From an uncultured Gardnerella sp. (GTDB lineage Bacteria; Actinomycetota; Actinomycetes; Actinomycetales; Bifidobacteriaceae), in the NCBI GenBank assembly GCA_947252975.1, contig CAMXWX010000003.1, forward strand, positions 1-47,937: 47,937 nt of DNA, written 5' to 3'. Made by a program: the position numbers and the translations under genes. The notes beneath the pieces were generated by a model. That model was not told the DNA's origin. It was given only the letters and a program-made list of their open reading frames with translations, and made no database searches. Of the stretch, positions 1-9,677 are shown one piece after another; within the stretch, counting starts at the first letter, position 1; every line of letters begins with the position of its first letter.

Positions 1-296
1 TTGTTGCAGTGTGGAATGAAGAAGATCGTCCTGCATGCAATGCTATTGCTAAAACTTTACGAGATCGAGGCATTGCAGCAGATGTTGCTCCTAGCGCAGC
101 AAAGCTTGGTAAGCAAATAAAATATGCTGACAAGCTCGGCATTCCTTATGTGTGGTTCCCTGCTGATAGCACTGAATCAGAGTCATCTCACGATGAAGTA
201 AAAAATATTATTACTGGCGAACAGGAAACCGCGGATGCCACGTCTTGGCAACCGGATACTGTTTATGCCCGGCAGACAGTTTCTTGCGCTAAATAA
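1..296 (+). CDS. hisS: Histidyl-tRNA synthetase, C-terminal fragment
   Basis: The window opens inside this gene; the reading frame is continuous from base 3 and stops at 296. The 98 visible residues match the anticodon-binding domain at the C-terminus of class II HisRS, with the typical run in which an Asn-Glu-Glu segment is followed by LRDRGIAADV, a lysine-rich KLGKQIKYADKLGIPYV helix-strand and a late TV segment. The enzyme charges tRNA-His in the cytoplasm. Start, catalytic domain and motifs 1-3 lie outside the window. aspS follows 91 bases downstream on the same strand; hisS next to aspS is a common bifidobacterial arrangement, which supports the call. Confidence 0.85.
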   Translation, partial: VAVWNEEDRPACNAIAKTLRDRGIAADVAPSAAKLGKQIKYADKLGIPYVWFPADSTESESSHDEVKNIITGEQETADATSWQPDTVYARQTVSCAK

Positions 297-387
297 TGTT
301 CTTGCAAATTTGCTTGAATATTGTGCGCAAAATCATGTCAATAGAAACAAATGAATATATCAATTAGATTGTAGAGGAAGTGGACTT

Positions 388-2184
388 ATGAGCCAGACGG
401 CGTATCGCACACATCATGCCGTTGAAGTGACTGAAGAATTAGTCGGGCAAAAAGTAACCATCGCTGGTTGGGTTGATCGTCGCCGTGATCATGGTGGAGT
501 CGCCTTTGTTGATGTCCGTGATAACACAGGCTTAGTGCAAGTTGTTATTTACGATGAAGAAACTGCACGACCATTGCGTAGTGAATTCGTTGTACAAGTG
601 ACCGGCGAAGTTCGCTTGCGTCCAGATGGCAACGAAAACGATCATTTAGCAACCGGTAAAATTGAGATTGTTGCTCAAACTGTTACTATTCTCGCAAAGT
701 CAGACGCTTTGCCATTCCAGGTTTCAACAGCTTTGGAAAACGAGTCCGAGAACAAGCTTCCAAGCGAAGATGTTCGTTTGAAGTATCGCTACCTTGATTT
801 GCGTCGCCCATCTATGCAACGCAATTTGAAGCTTCGCTCTGATATGGCTAAGGCTGCCCGCCATGCTTTGGAAGACATGAACTTTACTGAAGTTGAAACA
901 CCAACTTTCATTAAGTCAACTCCTGAAGGTGCTCGCGACTTCGTTGTTCCAGCACGATTGGTTCCAGGCTCTTGGTACGCACTTCCACAGTCTCCTCAGC
1001 TTCTAAAGCAGTTGCTCATGGTTTCTGGCGTCGAGCGCTACTATCAGCTTGCTCGTTGCTATCGCGACGAAGACTTCCGTGCGGATCGTCAGCCTGAGTT
1101 CACTCAGCTTGATATGGAAATGAGCTTTGCAAGCCAGGAAGATGTTATGGCTATGGCAGAGCGCGTTATTGCTGCTATTTGGAAGGAAGCTGGTCACGAG
1201 ATTGCTCTTCCTTTGCCTCGTATTACTTGGCAGGAAGCAATGGATAAGTATGGTTCCGATAAGCCTGATTTGCGTTTTGGAAACCCACTTATTGAGTTGA
1301 CTGACTACTTTAAGAACACTCCATTCCGCGTGTTCCAAGCTTCATACGTTGGCGCTGTGCTCTTTAAGGGCGGTGCTGCAACTCCTCGCCGTCAGTTTGA
1401 CGCTTGGCAGGATTGGGCTAAGCAGCGTGGAGCTAAGGGATTGGCTTACGTTGTGTTTGGTGAAGATGGCGAGTTAAAGGGTCCTGTTGCTAAGAATCTT
1501 AGTGAAGAAGAGCGCGCAGGTCTTAAGGAAGCTGTTGGAGCAGAAGATGGCGATGCAGTGTTCTTCGCAGCAGGCTCCCGCGAGTCTTCGCAGCTTTTGC
1601 TCGGTGCTGTTCGTGTAGAGCTTGCTAGCCGCGCAGGATTGCTTCACCCAGATGAGTTTGCTTTCACTTGGGTTGTTGACTTCCCACTGTTCAAGCGCAC
1701 TGATGATCCAGATGATGACGACGTTGCTGTTGGTCACTCAAAGTGGACTTCTATGCACCATCCATTCACAATGCCATCTGCTGATTGGATCGATAAGTTT
1801 GATAAAGATCCAGAGCACGCTATGAGCGATTCTTACGATATCGTGTGCAACGGTAACGAAATGGGCGGCGGATCCGTTCGTATTCACCGCGACGATATTC
1901 AAGATCGTGTGCTTAACGTTCTTGGAATCGATAAGGCTGAAGCTGACGAAAAGTTCGGCTTCTTGCTTGAAGCTTTCAAGTATGGTGCTCCACCTCACGC
2001 TGGTATTGCTTTGGGTTGGGATCGTACTGCTGCAATTTTGGCAGGCGCAAGCTCAATCCGCGACGTAATTGCATTCCCTAAGGCTGGCGGCGGTAGGGAT
2101 CCTCTAACCGGCGCTCCTGCTCCGATTTCTGACGAGCAGCGTGCTGAAACTGGCGTTGATTACGATCCAGAAGAAAACGAGTAA
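388..2184 (+). CDS. aspS: Aspartyl-tRNA synthetase
   Basis: Class II aspartyl-tRNA synthetase of 598 residues, the usual size of the bacterial type. An N-terminal OB-fold anticodon-binding domain (about residues 1-110, with [20 protein letters not shown]) precedes the catalytic core. Motif 2 is seen as [15 protein letters not shown] and motif 3 as [15 protein letters not shown], with the bacterial GAD insertion between them. It attaches aspartate to tRNA-Asp in the cytoplasm. The ATG at 388 has a good ribosome site (GAGGAAG) just upstream. Codon use looks more selected than in neighbouring genes, as expected for a translation gene. A strong hairpin terminator follows. Whether it also charges tRNA-Asn cannot be told from this window. 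Confidence 0.97.
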   Translation: MSQTAYRTHHAVEVTEELVGQKVTIAGWVDRRRDHGGVAFVDVRDNTGLVQVVIYDEETARPLRSEFVVQVTGEVRLRPDGNENDHLATGKIEIVAQTVTILAKSDALPFQVSTALENESENKLPSEDVRLKYRYLDLRRPSMQRNLKLRSDMAKAARHALEDMNFTEVETPTFIKSTPEGARDFVVPARLVPGSWYALPQSPQLLKQLLMVSGVERYYQLARCYRDEDFRADRQPEFTQLDMEMSFASQEDVMAMAERVIAAIWKEAGHEIALPLPRITWQEAMDKYGSDKPDLRFGNPLIELTDYFKNTPFRVFQASYVGAVLFKGGAATPRRQFDAWQDWAKQRGAKGLAYVVFGEDGELKGPVAKNLSEEERAGLKEAVGAEDGDAVFFAAGSRESSQLLLGAVRVELASRAGLLHPDEFAFTWVVDFPLFKRTDDPDDDDVAVGHSKWTSMHHPFTMPSADWIDKFDKDPEHAMSDSYDIVCNGNEMGGGSVRIHRDDIQDRVLNVLGIDKAEADEKFGFLLEAFKYGAPPHAGIALGWDRTAAILAGASSIRDVIAFPKAGGGRDPLTGAPAPISDEQRAETGVDYDPEENE

Positions 2185-2214
2185 ATAGAAATACTTGTAA
2201 AAAGTGTTATTGAT

Positions 2215-2259
2215 AAGCCGTTGATTGTTGATTTTATGATTACAATTAACGGCTTTTTT
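2215..2259 (+). terminator. Rho-independent terminator after aspS
   Basis: Arms 2215-2228 and 2242-2255 pair over 14 positions with one G-U pair around a 13-base loop. A run of six T ends at 2259. It separates aspS from the amino acid importer operon. Confidence 0.85.
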
Positions 2260-2277
2260 GTAACGTAAGAGTTACAA
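2258..2277. promoter_or_regulatory. Inverted repeat upstream of the importer operon
   Basis: TTGTAAC (2258-2264) and GTTACAA (2271-2277) are perfect inverted repeats separated by six bases. They lie about 55-70 bases before the first importer ATG and overlap the T-tract of the aspS terminator. A weak -10-like GATAAA sits at 2292. The position suits a regulator operator, but no regulator is identified and chance is possible. Confidence 0.3.
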
Positions 2278-2330
2278 AACGTAACGATAGTGATAAATAG
2301 CCGTAACACAGGTTAGCTAAACTTCTTGTT

Positions 2331-3143
2331 ATGGATAAGCAAGTATCAAAGTCAAATCCAAACGCCGAGGATATGACTAATCGCACTATTTCAGTGCAAA
2401 AAGCGGCAAATCCCCTCGTAGAACTAAGTCATGTCGAAAAGCATTACGGAAAACTTCATGTGCTTAAAGACATCAATCTGACTGTTAACAAAGGCGAAGT
2501 ACTAGTTATTATCGGTCCATCTGGTTCTGGTAAATCGACAATGTGTCGCACAATTAACCGTCTCGAAACTATTGATTCAGGTGACATACGTATTGACGGT
2601 GAGCCACTTCCTCAAGAAGGAAAAGAACTTGCAGCTTTGCGAGCAGAAGTTGGTATGGTATTCCAGTCCTTTAATCTTTTCGCTAACAAGACTATTTTGG
2701 AAAATGTTATTCTTGCTCCAATGAAAGTGCGGCATATGGATCAGCAAAGTGCTGAATCTCTTGCTATGGAATTGCTTACTCGAGTCGGAGTTGATAATCA
2801 AGCAAATAAAATGCCTTCACAACTTTCCGGCGGTCAGCAGCAGCGTGTTGCAATTGCTCGAGCTCTTGCTATGCAGCCAAAAGTTATGCTTTTTGATGAA
2901 CCTACATCTGCACTAGATCCGGAAATGGTTAATGAAGTTCTTGATGTCATGGTTGAACTTGCAAAAGAAGGCATGACTATGATTTGTGTTACCCACGAAA
3001 TGGGATTTGCACGCAAGGCAGCTGACAGAATTGTATTTATGGCAGATGGTCAAATTCTTGAACAAGGCACTCCTGAAGAATTCTTTGAACATCCAAAAAC
3101 TGATCGTGCAAAAGATTTCCTTTCCAAGATTCTTACGCATTAA
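2331..3143 (+). CDS. gluA: Glutamate-type amino acid ABC importer, ATPase
   Basis: ABC ATPase of the polar amino acid uptake family (GluA/GlnQ). Walker [10 protein letters not shown] is at residues 62-70, the signature LSGGQ at 165-169 and Walker B VMLFDEP at 185-191, followed by the H-loop (TH). It powers uptake through the two permeases encoded downstream. The ATG at 2331 gives 270 residues, but has only a weak ribosome site. An in-frame ATG at 2373 has GAGG very close in front and would remove 14 residues of non-conserved N-terminus, so the start is uncertain. Substrate is inferred from similarity to corynebacterial GluABCD; other acidic or polar amino acids remain possible. Confidence 0.85.
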   Translation: MDKQVSKSNPNAEDMTNRTISVQKAANPLVELSHVEKHYGKLHVLKDINLTVNKGEVLVIIGPSGSGKSTMCRTINRLETIDSGDIRIDGEPLPQEGKELAALRAEVGMVFQSFNLFANKTILENVILAPMKVRHMDQQSAESLAMELLTRVGVDNQANKMPSQLSGGQQQRVAIARALAMQPKVMLFDEPTSALDPEMVNEVLDVMVELAKEGMTMICVTHEMGFARKAADRIVFMADGQILEQGTPEEFFEHPKTDRAKDFLSKILTH

Positions 3144-3211
3144 TCTGCTTTTTGTTTTATCTTTCAGTAAAATTCTGAAACTTTAAAACAGTTCTTATGA
3201 AGGGAAAAGAT

Positions 3212-4045
3212 ATGAAAATATTACAAAATCGCATTTTTCGTGCGATACTAGCGATGCTTTGTACCATATGTTGCGTTATGCCACTTACAGCGTGCGATCG
3301 TAGCGATGGTAAAAAAGTCATACGCATCGGTATTAAATTCGATCAGCCTGGTTTGGGTTTCAAAAAATCAGGAACTTACGTTGGATTCGACGTTGATGTT
3401 GCTAAGTATGTTGCCAAAAAGCTCGGCTATTCAGAAGATCAGATTGTGTGGAAAGAATCACCATCTAAACAACGCGAAACGATGCTCCAAAATGGCGATG
3501 TTGATATGATTGTAGCCTCATACTCTATTACGGATGCTCGTAAAAAAATGGTGACATTTGCAGGACCATATTTTATTGCTGGCCAGGATTTACTAGTTCG
3601 AAAAGATGAGCATAAAGTAAGCGGTCCAAATGATTTGGACGGAAAGCGTTTATGCTCAGTTTCAGGCTCAACATCTGCAATTGCTATTAAGGAGCGTTAC
3701 TCTTCAAAGGTACAGCTTATGCAACAGCCTGGTTATGCAGAATGTGCAACTGCATTATTCTCAGGAATTGTAGATGCTGTAACTACCGACGACATTATTC
3801 TTGCTGGTTTAGCAACCGCTTCTCGAGGTCGTTTAAAGCTTGTAAACAAGCCATTTACCGCAGAATATTACGGAATTGGCATTAAAAAAGGAAATACAGG
3901 CTTAGCTAAGAAAATTAACACAGCCTTAAAAGACATGATTCGTAACGGATCATGGAAAAGAGCTCTAGACGACAATTTACGAGGCACTGGCTTTAAGCCA
4001 AACGCAAAGTATAATCCGCCAATTCCTCAAGAAGGAGAGAAGTAA
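3212..4045 (+). CDS. gluB: Amino acid importer substrate-binding lipoprotein
   Basis: Type 3 solute-binding protein of 277 residues. The N-terminus has a basic segment, a hydrophobic core and a lipobox LTAC with the lipidated Cys at residue 28, so it is an exported lipoprotein. The body has the family pattern, including VGFDVDVAKYVAKKLG, the GDVDMIVASYSIT ligand-binding segment and FAGPYFIAGQDLLV. It captures the amino acid outside the membrane and hands it to the permeases. I chose the ATG at 3212 rather than 3197 because AAGGGAAAAG lies directly before it. Lgt, which modifies such lipoproteins, is encoded at 19270-20187. The permease gene follows after one base. Confidence 0.9.
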   Translation: MKILQNRIFRAILAMLCTICCVMPLTACDRSDGKKVIRIGIKFDQPGLGFKKSGTYVGFDVDVAKYVAKKLGYSEDQIVWKESPSKQRETMLQNGDVDMIVASYSITDARKKMVTFAGPYFIAGQDLLVRKDEHKVSGPNDLDGKRLCSVSGSTSAIAIKERYSSKVQLMQQPGYAECATALFSGIVDAVTTDDIILAGLATASRGRLKLVNKPFTAEYYGIGIKKGNTGLAKKINTALKDMIRNGSWKRALDDNLRGTGFKPNAKYNPPIPQEGEK

Positions 4046-4046
4046 T

Positions 4047-4724
4047 ATGCAAGATTTTATGCAGCTATTTACCTCCTACAATATTCCAGGAGCATTCTTG
4101 GTTAATATTGAAATAACTTTATGGAGTGTACTTTTTTCATCAATTATTGGCGTAATTCTTGTTACTATGCGCATTTGCCCTGTTTCATCATTACGCATGA
4201 TTGCTACAGTTTATGTTGAATTGTTTAAAAACATGCCGCTTACCATCATTATGGTTTTTATGGTTTTAGGCGTTTACGCTCAGCTTAAGATAGGATTCTC
4301 CTCAATTTTTGAAGTGAATTTCTTCTGGCTGGCAATTGCTGGATTGTCGCTTTATACTGCAGCATTTGTTTGCGAATCTTTGAGATCTGGTCTTAATACC
4401 GTGCCTGTTGGCCAAGCAGAAGCTTGCCGCGCTCTTGGATTAAATTTCTTCCAATCTGCAACACAAGTAATTCTTCCACAAACTTTCTGCGGTTCAGTAG
4501 CACCATTAGGTAATACATTTATTGCTTTGCTTAAGAATTCTACAGTTGCTGCTGCAGCATCAGTTGCCACAGAGACTTCAACAATGATGAGCGAAATGAT
4601 TGAGAAACATGCAGATTTGATTGTGCCAATCTTCTTAATTTTCGCTTGCGGATACATTATGCTCATCATTCCTATCGGCATTTTGACTACTTATTTGTCA
4701 AATAAACTTGCTGTGAGAAGGTGA
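4047..4724 (+). CDS. gluC: Amino acid ABC importer permease 1
   Basis: Integral membrane permease of 225 residues from the His/Glu/Gln/Arg/opine family, with about five predicted membrane helices. The cytoplasmic EAA loop that docks onto the ATPase is visible as EACRALGLNFFQSATQVILP. Ribosome site AAGGAGAGAAG lies in the end of the receptor gene, and the ATG follows the previous stop by one base. The last codons overlap the region used to start the second permease. Order and spacing show one transcription unit. Confidence 0.9.
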   Translation: MQDFMQLFTSYNIPGAFLVNIEITLWSVLFSSIIGVILVTMRICPVSSLRMIATVYVELFKNMPLTIIMVFMVLGVYAQLKIGFSSIFEVNFFWLAIAGLSLYTAAFVCESLRSGLNTVPVGQAEACRALGLNFFQSATQVILPQTFCGSVAPLGNTFIALLKNSTVAAAASVATETSTMMSEMIEKHADLIVPIFLIFACGYIMLIIPIGILTTYLSNKLAVRR

Positions 4725-4729
4725 TAACA

Positions 4730-5815
4730 ATGGCTAAACAACGTGAACAATCATTATTATTTGATGCTCCAGGTCCAAAAGCTCTTAAGAAAATTCGCAT
4801 AGCTAATATTATTGCCGGTTGCATTTTTGTTATTTGCATTATTGCTATTCTCGTTCGTTTGAGCAATCCTCCAGAGGGAGAAAACCAACTTTCTTGGACA
4901 CTTTGGAATCCTGCACTCGAATCTGAAGCCTGGGTTGATTTTTATCTTCCTGGATTATGGATGACACTAAAGGCATCGTTACTTGCAGTAGTTGGTTCTA
5001 TTGTATTTGGCTTATTCTTCGGACTTTGCCGTTTACTACCTAATTTTATTATTCGTAGTATTTCCGCAATAGTAGTAGAATTTTGCCGTGCAGTACCAGT
5101 ATTGATGCTTATGATTTTCTTGTGGAGAGCATTCGCACTTTCTGGTATGAAAGAATCATCATACTGGGCTGTTGTTTTGGCACTGATTATGTATAACGGT
5201 TCTGTTGTTGCAGAACTTGTTAGATCTGGTGTTGGCAACTTGCCAAACGGTCAAAGAGAAGCTTCGCTTGCATTAGGATTGAGCGAATACCAATCATTGA
5301 CACAAATTGAAATGCCTCAAGCAATTATTGCTATGATGCCTGCAGCAGTAACTCAGCTTGTAGTTGTTTTGAAGGATACTGCACTTGGTTCAATTATTAT
5401 GTACACTGATTTGCTTCAGGAATCGCGTCGGCTCGGATCAATGTACTTTAATATTTTGCAAACATTAAGCGTTGCAGCAGTAATATATTTCCTTATTTGC
5501 TTGGCATTGTCTTGGTTTGCACAATGGTTGCCATCGCACTTGAAGAATCGAACTGCCGCTCCAACAGAACCAGAGCCTGTTGCTCCAATTGCTATTATGG
5601 ATCCTTCTAATGTGAACCAAATAGCAGTTGCTAGCGAAGTTAAAGAGCTTCCTTATGGTGGTACTCCACGTAAGTATCACGTACATCATCGCGGTACAAA
5701 CGCTTCTATTCACCATTGGCGTCACACTCGTTACTTGCAAGGCTATGACGAGCATCATCTAAAAACTGGAGATGAACCGGAAGAAAATGATGACAACAAT
5801 GCAGAAAATAACTAA
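4730..5815 (+). CDS. gluD: Amino acid ABC importer permease 2, His-rich tail
   Basis: Second permease of the importer, 361 residues from the ATG at 4730; a GTG at 4721 is in frame but lies almost on top of the AGAAGG ribosome site. The membrane core carries an EAA loop, REASLALGLSEYQSLTQIEM. Beyond the last helix there is a hydrophilic tail from about residue 275 to 361. It is Pro/Glu-rich at first, then has a histidine cluster at about 316-345 (HVHH, HHW, RH, EHH) and an acidic end. Such a tail is not needed for transport in the family and is probably cytoplasmic; its role is unknown. A hairpin follows the gene. Confidence 0.9.
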   Translation: MAKQREQSLLFDAPGPKALKKIRIANIIAGCIFVICIIAILVRLSNPPEGENQLSWTLWNPALESEAWVDFYLPGLWMTLKASLLAVVGSIVFGLFFGLCRLLPNFIIRSISAIVVEFCRAVPVLMLMIFLWRAFALSGMKESSYWAVVLALIMYNGSVVAELVRSGVGNLPNGQREASLALGLSEYQSLTQIEMPQAIIAMMPAAVTQLVVVLKDTALGSIIMYTDLLQESRRLGSMYFNILQTLSVAAVIYFLICLALSWFAQWLPSHLKNRTAAPTEPEPVAPIAIMDPSNVNQIAVASEVKELPYGGTPRKYHVHHRGTNASIHHWRHTRYLQGYDEHHLKTGDEPEENDDNNAENN

Positions 5816-5851
5816 ATTTCATATTTAGTGGTGTTTAGTAGCAAATTTCTC

Positions 5852-5888
5852 ATAAGCGCAGTCAGTATTTATTATTGGCTGCGCTTAT
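5852..5888 (+). terminator. Hairpin terminator after the importer operon
   Basis: Arms 5852-5864 and 5876-5888 pair over 13 positions with one T-G pair around an 11-base loop. The T-tract after it is interrupted (TATTTTC), so termination may be moderate. Confidence 0.7.
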
Positions 5889-6023
5889 TATTTTCTATCT
5901 TGCAATTTCTAACTTTGGTAGAATCATAATAGTATTTCAAAATAACCGTTAAAAGCAATATTTGCGCAGCGACGCACAAATCGCTAAACTATTAAGGTCA
6001 CATGCATACGAGGAGGCTTTTAC

Positions 6024-7463
6024 ATGGATGACGCGTTTGAGTTGTCCGCTGCAAAGATGCGCGAACAAGGCATGAGCGAAATTGCTATTGAACAATTTAA
6101 ACACTTATATAATGCTTGGAATTTAGATAAATCAGGGGATAAGCCTGCGGAGTTTATTCGCGAGAGCACGGTTGAGCCTATTAAAAGCGTTCCAACTTTC
6201 CACGAAATTTACGAAACTATTGATCACGACAAAGCTGTTAACGCATTCGCAAAAACTGCTTTTATTAAATTAAATGGCGGTTTGGGAACATCTATGGGCT
6301 TGTCTTGCGCAAAATCTTTACTACCAGTTCGTAGGCATAAAGCTCGCCAAATGCGCTTTATTGATATTATTATTGGACAAGTTCTTACAGCTCGTCAACG
6401 ATTAGGAGTTAATCTTCCGCTTATTTTCATGAATTCTTTCCGCACGTCTCATGATACTTTGCAAGTACTAAAACGCAATCGCAAGTTTGTGCAAGACAAT
6501 ATTCCTGTAGAAATTATTCAACATCAAGAACCAAAATTAGTAGAGGAAACTGGAGAACCGGTTTCTCACAAGGAAGATCGATCTCTTGAATGGTGCCCTC
6601 CAGGTCACGGCGATATTTTTTCAACTCTGTGGGAATCTGATTTATTGCATACTCTTAAAGAAAATGGAATTGAGTATTTGTTTATTTCAAATTCTGACAA
6701 TTTAGGTGCTAGACCGTCGCGCACTCTTGCTCAACATTTTGAAAATACTGGCGCACCTATCATGATTGAGGTTGCGAAGCGAACGCAAGCAGATCGTAAG
6801 GGCGGTCACATTGTTAGGGACGCGCAAACAGGAAGACTAATACTACGAGAAATGACACAGGTTCATCCTGAGGATCGTAGAAGCGCACAAAGCATTAAAA
6901 AACATCCATACTTCAACACAAATAATATTTGGGTTCGTGTAGATGCTCTAGAAAAAAAGTTAAAAGAGCACAAAGGAATTTTGCCTTTGCCTGTTATTTT
7001 TAATCACAAAACTGTTGACCCAACTGACGAAAGCAGCACACCAGTAGTGCAATTAGAAACAGCAATGGGCGCAATAGCTTCACTTTTTGATGACGCAATT
7101 TGCGTAGAAGTTGATCGCATGCGTTTCTTGCCTGTTAAAACAACCAATGACTTATTTATTATGCGATCAGATAGATTCCATCTTACTGATTCATATGAAA
7201 TGGAAGATGGTAACTATATATTTCCTGATATTGATTTGGATCCACGTTATTACAAAAACATCAATGATTTCAACGAAAGATTCCCATATTCTGTTCCAGC
7301 TTTAGCTGCTGCAAAATCAGTAACTATTAGAGGGGATTGGACATTTGGAAATCAAGTTTCAATGTTTGCTGACGCTGTTTTAGAAGATACAGGAGAACCA
7401 AGTTATGTGCCGAACGGAGAATTCGTGGGACCGCAAGGAATTGAACCAGACTCTTGGGTTTAA
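6024..7463 (+). CDS. UTP-hexose-1-phosphate uridylyltransferase, UGP2 type
   Basis: Cytoplasmic nucleotidyltransferase of 479 residues in the eukaryote-like UDPGP family, distinct from bacterial GalU. The nucleotide-binding loop KLNGGLGTSMG is at about residues 82-92, followed by a conserved KSLLPVR segment. Further family signatures are FISNSDNLGA, NTNNIWV and a KTTNDL segment near the C-terminus. It makes UDP-glucose (and in bifidobacteria probably UDP-galactose) from UTP and the sugar 1-phosphate, feeding galactose metabolism and glycan synthesis. AGGAGG stands at the correct distance before the ATG. It appears to be a single-gene unit. Bifidobacterial literature uses ugpA for related enzymes; I leave the symbol blank because that name is used for other genes. 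Confidence 0.88.
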   Translation: MDDAFELSAAKMREQGMSEIAIEQFKHLYNAWNLDKSGDKPAEFIRESTVEPIKSVPTFHEIYETIDHDKAVNAFAKTAFIKLNGGLGTSMGLSCAKSLLPVRRHKARQMRFIDIIIGQVLTARQRLGVNLPLIFMNSFRTSHDTLQVLKRNRKFVQDNIPVEIIQHQEPKLVEETGEPVSHKEDRSLEWCPPGHGDIFSTLWESDLLHTLKENGIEYLFISNSDNLGARPSRTLAQHFENTGAPIMIEVAKRTQADRKGGHIVRDAQTGRLILREMTQVHPEDRRSAQSIKKHPYFNTNNIWVRVDALEKKLKEHKGILPLPVIFNHKTVDPTDESSTPVVQLETAMGAIASLFDDAICVEVDRMRFLPVKTTNDLFIMRSDRFHLTDSYEMEDGNYIFPDIDLDPRYYKNINDFNERFPYSVPALAAAKSVTIRGDWTFGNQVSMFADAVLEDTGEPSYVPNGEFVGPQGIEPDSWV

Positions 7464-7755
7464 AGCAGATTTCTTGCAAATATGCGATTTTTATTGATAG
7501 TAAATAAAATTATCTATAAAAAAGTTATATGGCGTGTCGCGAAAAAATGGCGTATTTTCAACGTTGTTGATGTTCGTGTGAATAAAAAATACATAATTAT
7601 TAGAAGTTTTTTAAAAAATGTCCACACGTACCGCAAAACACCATTAAAATAGAAAAGGTGTGCGCAGTATTGCAACACAAGTTTTGCTGCATTTCGTAGT
7701 CGCTTGTATGCAAGGCGCATAAGTAAATTGATACAAACATGATACGTGAGGACTA

Positions 7756-9675
7756 ATGGTAGAAGGAAGCAACGGAAGGCGACGTTTTTCCGACAAATGG
7801 GGCAAACACGAGTTAGATGTACTCGCTGTATTGTCTTCCGCATTCCCGCAATGGCTGACTTCGCGTCAAATTGCACAGCGCGTAAAGGCATATGCAGATT
7901 CGTACGGTGAGCTTGCAGATCAAGCAGCTAAAGCAGCATTCGCAAAACAATTCCAGCGAGATCGCGCAAAGCTTGCTGCTATGGGTATTGCAATCGAATC
8001 TAGGCAGCCAGAATATTCTTCAAAGTCCGAAGGTCAAGACTTTGCGTCTTATCGTTTGCAATTAGGCGATGAACCTCGCGTACGTTTACGCTTCGACCAA
8101 TCTGAATTACCAGTTTTAGCTGCAGCAAATTATCTTGCTCGTTCAATGTCTATTTCTTCTCTTGATTCAGGTCAACACGAGCAACAGCGCACTTCTCGCA
8201 CTGCTCCTAGAGTTCCACAAACTCCTATTCCTGGCTTAGGCTTAGATTCAATCGCACCTGGTCTTGGAACACAAATGCTACCTGATTCATTGGTAAAAGT
8301 TATTGATTCTCGCAGATTTGCCGCAACTGTGGATGTCGATGGTGAACATTTAAACGTTGCTTATACTGATGCTGACGACTTAGCGATGTTTGTGCTAGAA
8401 CATCCTGGATCTAGCGTAGTAAGCCCTCAAGAAGCAGTTGATGCTTTCCATCGCCGTTTGCACGCAGCAGTTAATTTTGCTCAATGTGACGAAAATGAGC
8501 AAAAAGATGAAGAAGATGCTATACAAGAAGCGCAAAATATTGAAGAACAAAATAGCGACACTGATAAATCGCATACCAAAAAAGGCTCTTCATTCCAAAC
8601 TGGAAGTGAAGTAGATCGTAGGCTTCGATTGATGCTTTTCTTGTCTGCTCATCTTGGAGAGGAATTCCCATTAGACGAGCTTGCTGAGCGTTTTATTGGT
8701 AGACCAAAAAGCGATGATGAACTTCGTCGATTTGTTACAATTCTTCACAAGGATATAAATACTCTTACTACTGTTTCTGACGATGGGGAAATGGCCGGAA
8801 GCCAATTCTTTGATATAGATTGGACTCTTCTTGAGAACGAGGGAATTGTTTCTGCTACTAACTCTTTAGGATTGGAAAGACTTGCTGGAATTTCGCAGCA
8901 ATATTTGAGCATGCTTACTGCGTCTGCTAATTATTTGGCACATTCCTTGCTTTTGCCTATTGAGCAGCGCACACAAGCTGAATCCTTGTATAAACGTCTT
9001 CGCCGTCATGTTCTTCCTGGTCAAACTCCATGGCTGAGTTTAACAGGTTACGAAATTGAGCCTCGAAATTGTTCTATTGTTCGCAGTGCTATTAACTCTG
9101 GATCTTTGCTAGATATGGAATACACTGACGGGGCAGGACGTATTCGCCGCAAGATTGTTGCACCGTCGAAGATTTACGTTGATGAAGGCGTTTACTATGT
9201 TGCAGTGTGGACTGATGTAGAGCAGCAAACACCAGAAGATAAACGTGAATTTGTTGCTAAAGATACGACAATTAATAAAGCGAATGGATTGCCTCGCATT
9301 TGGCAAGTTCTTCGCGTAGCACGTATTGAACGTGCAGAAGTTGTAGAGCCTGTATCTCAAGTTGAAATTCCAGATGTGCCAGTTAGTGAACTTCGTAAAT
9401 GGTGCTTTGATAACGGAACTGAAACTTGCTTTATTACCGATGAAACAGAATTGAACTTTTTGAAGAATCTTTCTGGAGCCACTATGGAAACTTGTGGCAG
9501 CGGAGTAAAAGTCCATCTTACTGTTTCTTCTGATTCATGGTTCGTTGCTTTTTGCATTGCTCACGCACGTCATATTACAGCTGTTGCTCCTGAAACATTG
9601 CGCAGTATGATTATTGCTCGCGCTCAACGTGAATTAAGCGTTAATCACGCTGATAATGCGAATACAGAGGAATAA
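7756..9675 (+). CDS. WYL regulator, PafB-PafC fusion type
   Basis: A 639-residue protein that looks like two WYL regulators in tandem. The first half starts with a winged helix-turn-helix (about 20-95, with LTSRQIAQRVKAY). A second HTH-like region follows a charged linker at about 240-285 (EFPLDELAERF). Near the C-terminus a WYL-like beta domain has VDEGVYYVAVW in place of the WYL triplet. Mycobacterial PafB and PafC are separate proteins that together activate LexA-independent DNA damage genes; here they appear fused. helY follows two genes later, as in mycobacteria. Which promoters it controls here is not known. The start is a good ATG but lacks a strong ribosome site (GTGAGGAC). Confidence 0.8.
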   Translation: MVEGSNGRRRFSDKWGKHELDVLAVLSSAFPQWLTSRQIAQRVKAYADSYGELADQAAKAAFAKQFQRDRAKLAAMGIAIESRQPEYSSKSEGQDFASYRLQLGDEPRVRLRFDQSELPVLAAANYLARSMSISSLDSGQHEQQRTSRTAPRVPQTPIPGLGLDSIAPGLGTQMLPDSLVKVIDSRRFAATVDVDGEHLNVAYTDADDLAMFVLEHPGSSVVSPQEAVDAFHRRLHAAVNFAQCDENEQKDEEDAIQEAQNIEEQNSDTDKSHTKKGSSFQTGSEVDRRLRLMLFLSAHLGEEFPLDELAERFIGRPKSDDELRRFVTILHKDINTLTTVSDDGEMAGSQFFDIDWTLLENEGIVSATNSLGLERLAGISQQYLSMLTASANYLAHSLLLPIEQRTQAESLYKRLRRHVLPGQTPWLSLTGYEIEPRNCSIVRSAINSGSLLDMEYTDGAGRIRRKIVAPSKIYVDEGVYYVAVWTDVEQQTPEDKREFVAKDTTINKANGLPRIWQVLRVARIERAEVVEPVSQVEIPDVPVSELRKWCFDNGTETCFITDETELNFLKNLSGATMETCGSGVKVHLTVSSDSWFVAFCIAHARHITAVAPETLRSMIIARAQRELSVNHADNANTEE

Positions 9676-9677
9676 CA

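Noticed and set aside
4352..4681. Minus-strand open frame of 109 codons
   Set aside because: Shadow of the permease gene; hydrophobic codons read backwards give long open frames by chance.
7514..7891. Minus-strand open frame of 125 codons
   Set aside because: It overlaps the start of the WYL regulator, has no ribosome site and its protein is unlike any family; the conserved plus-strand gene explains the region.
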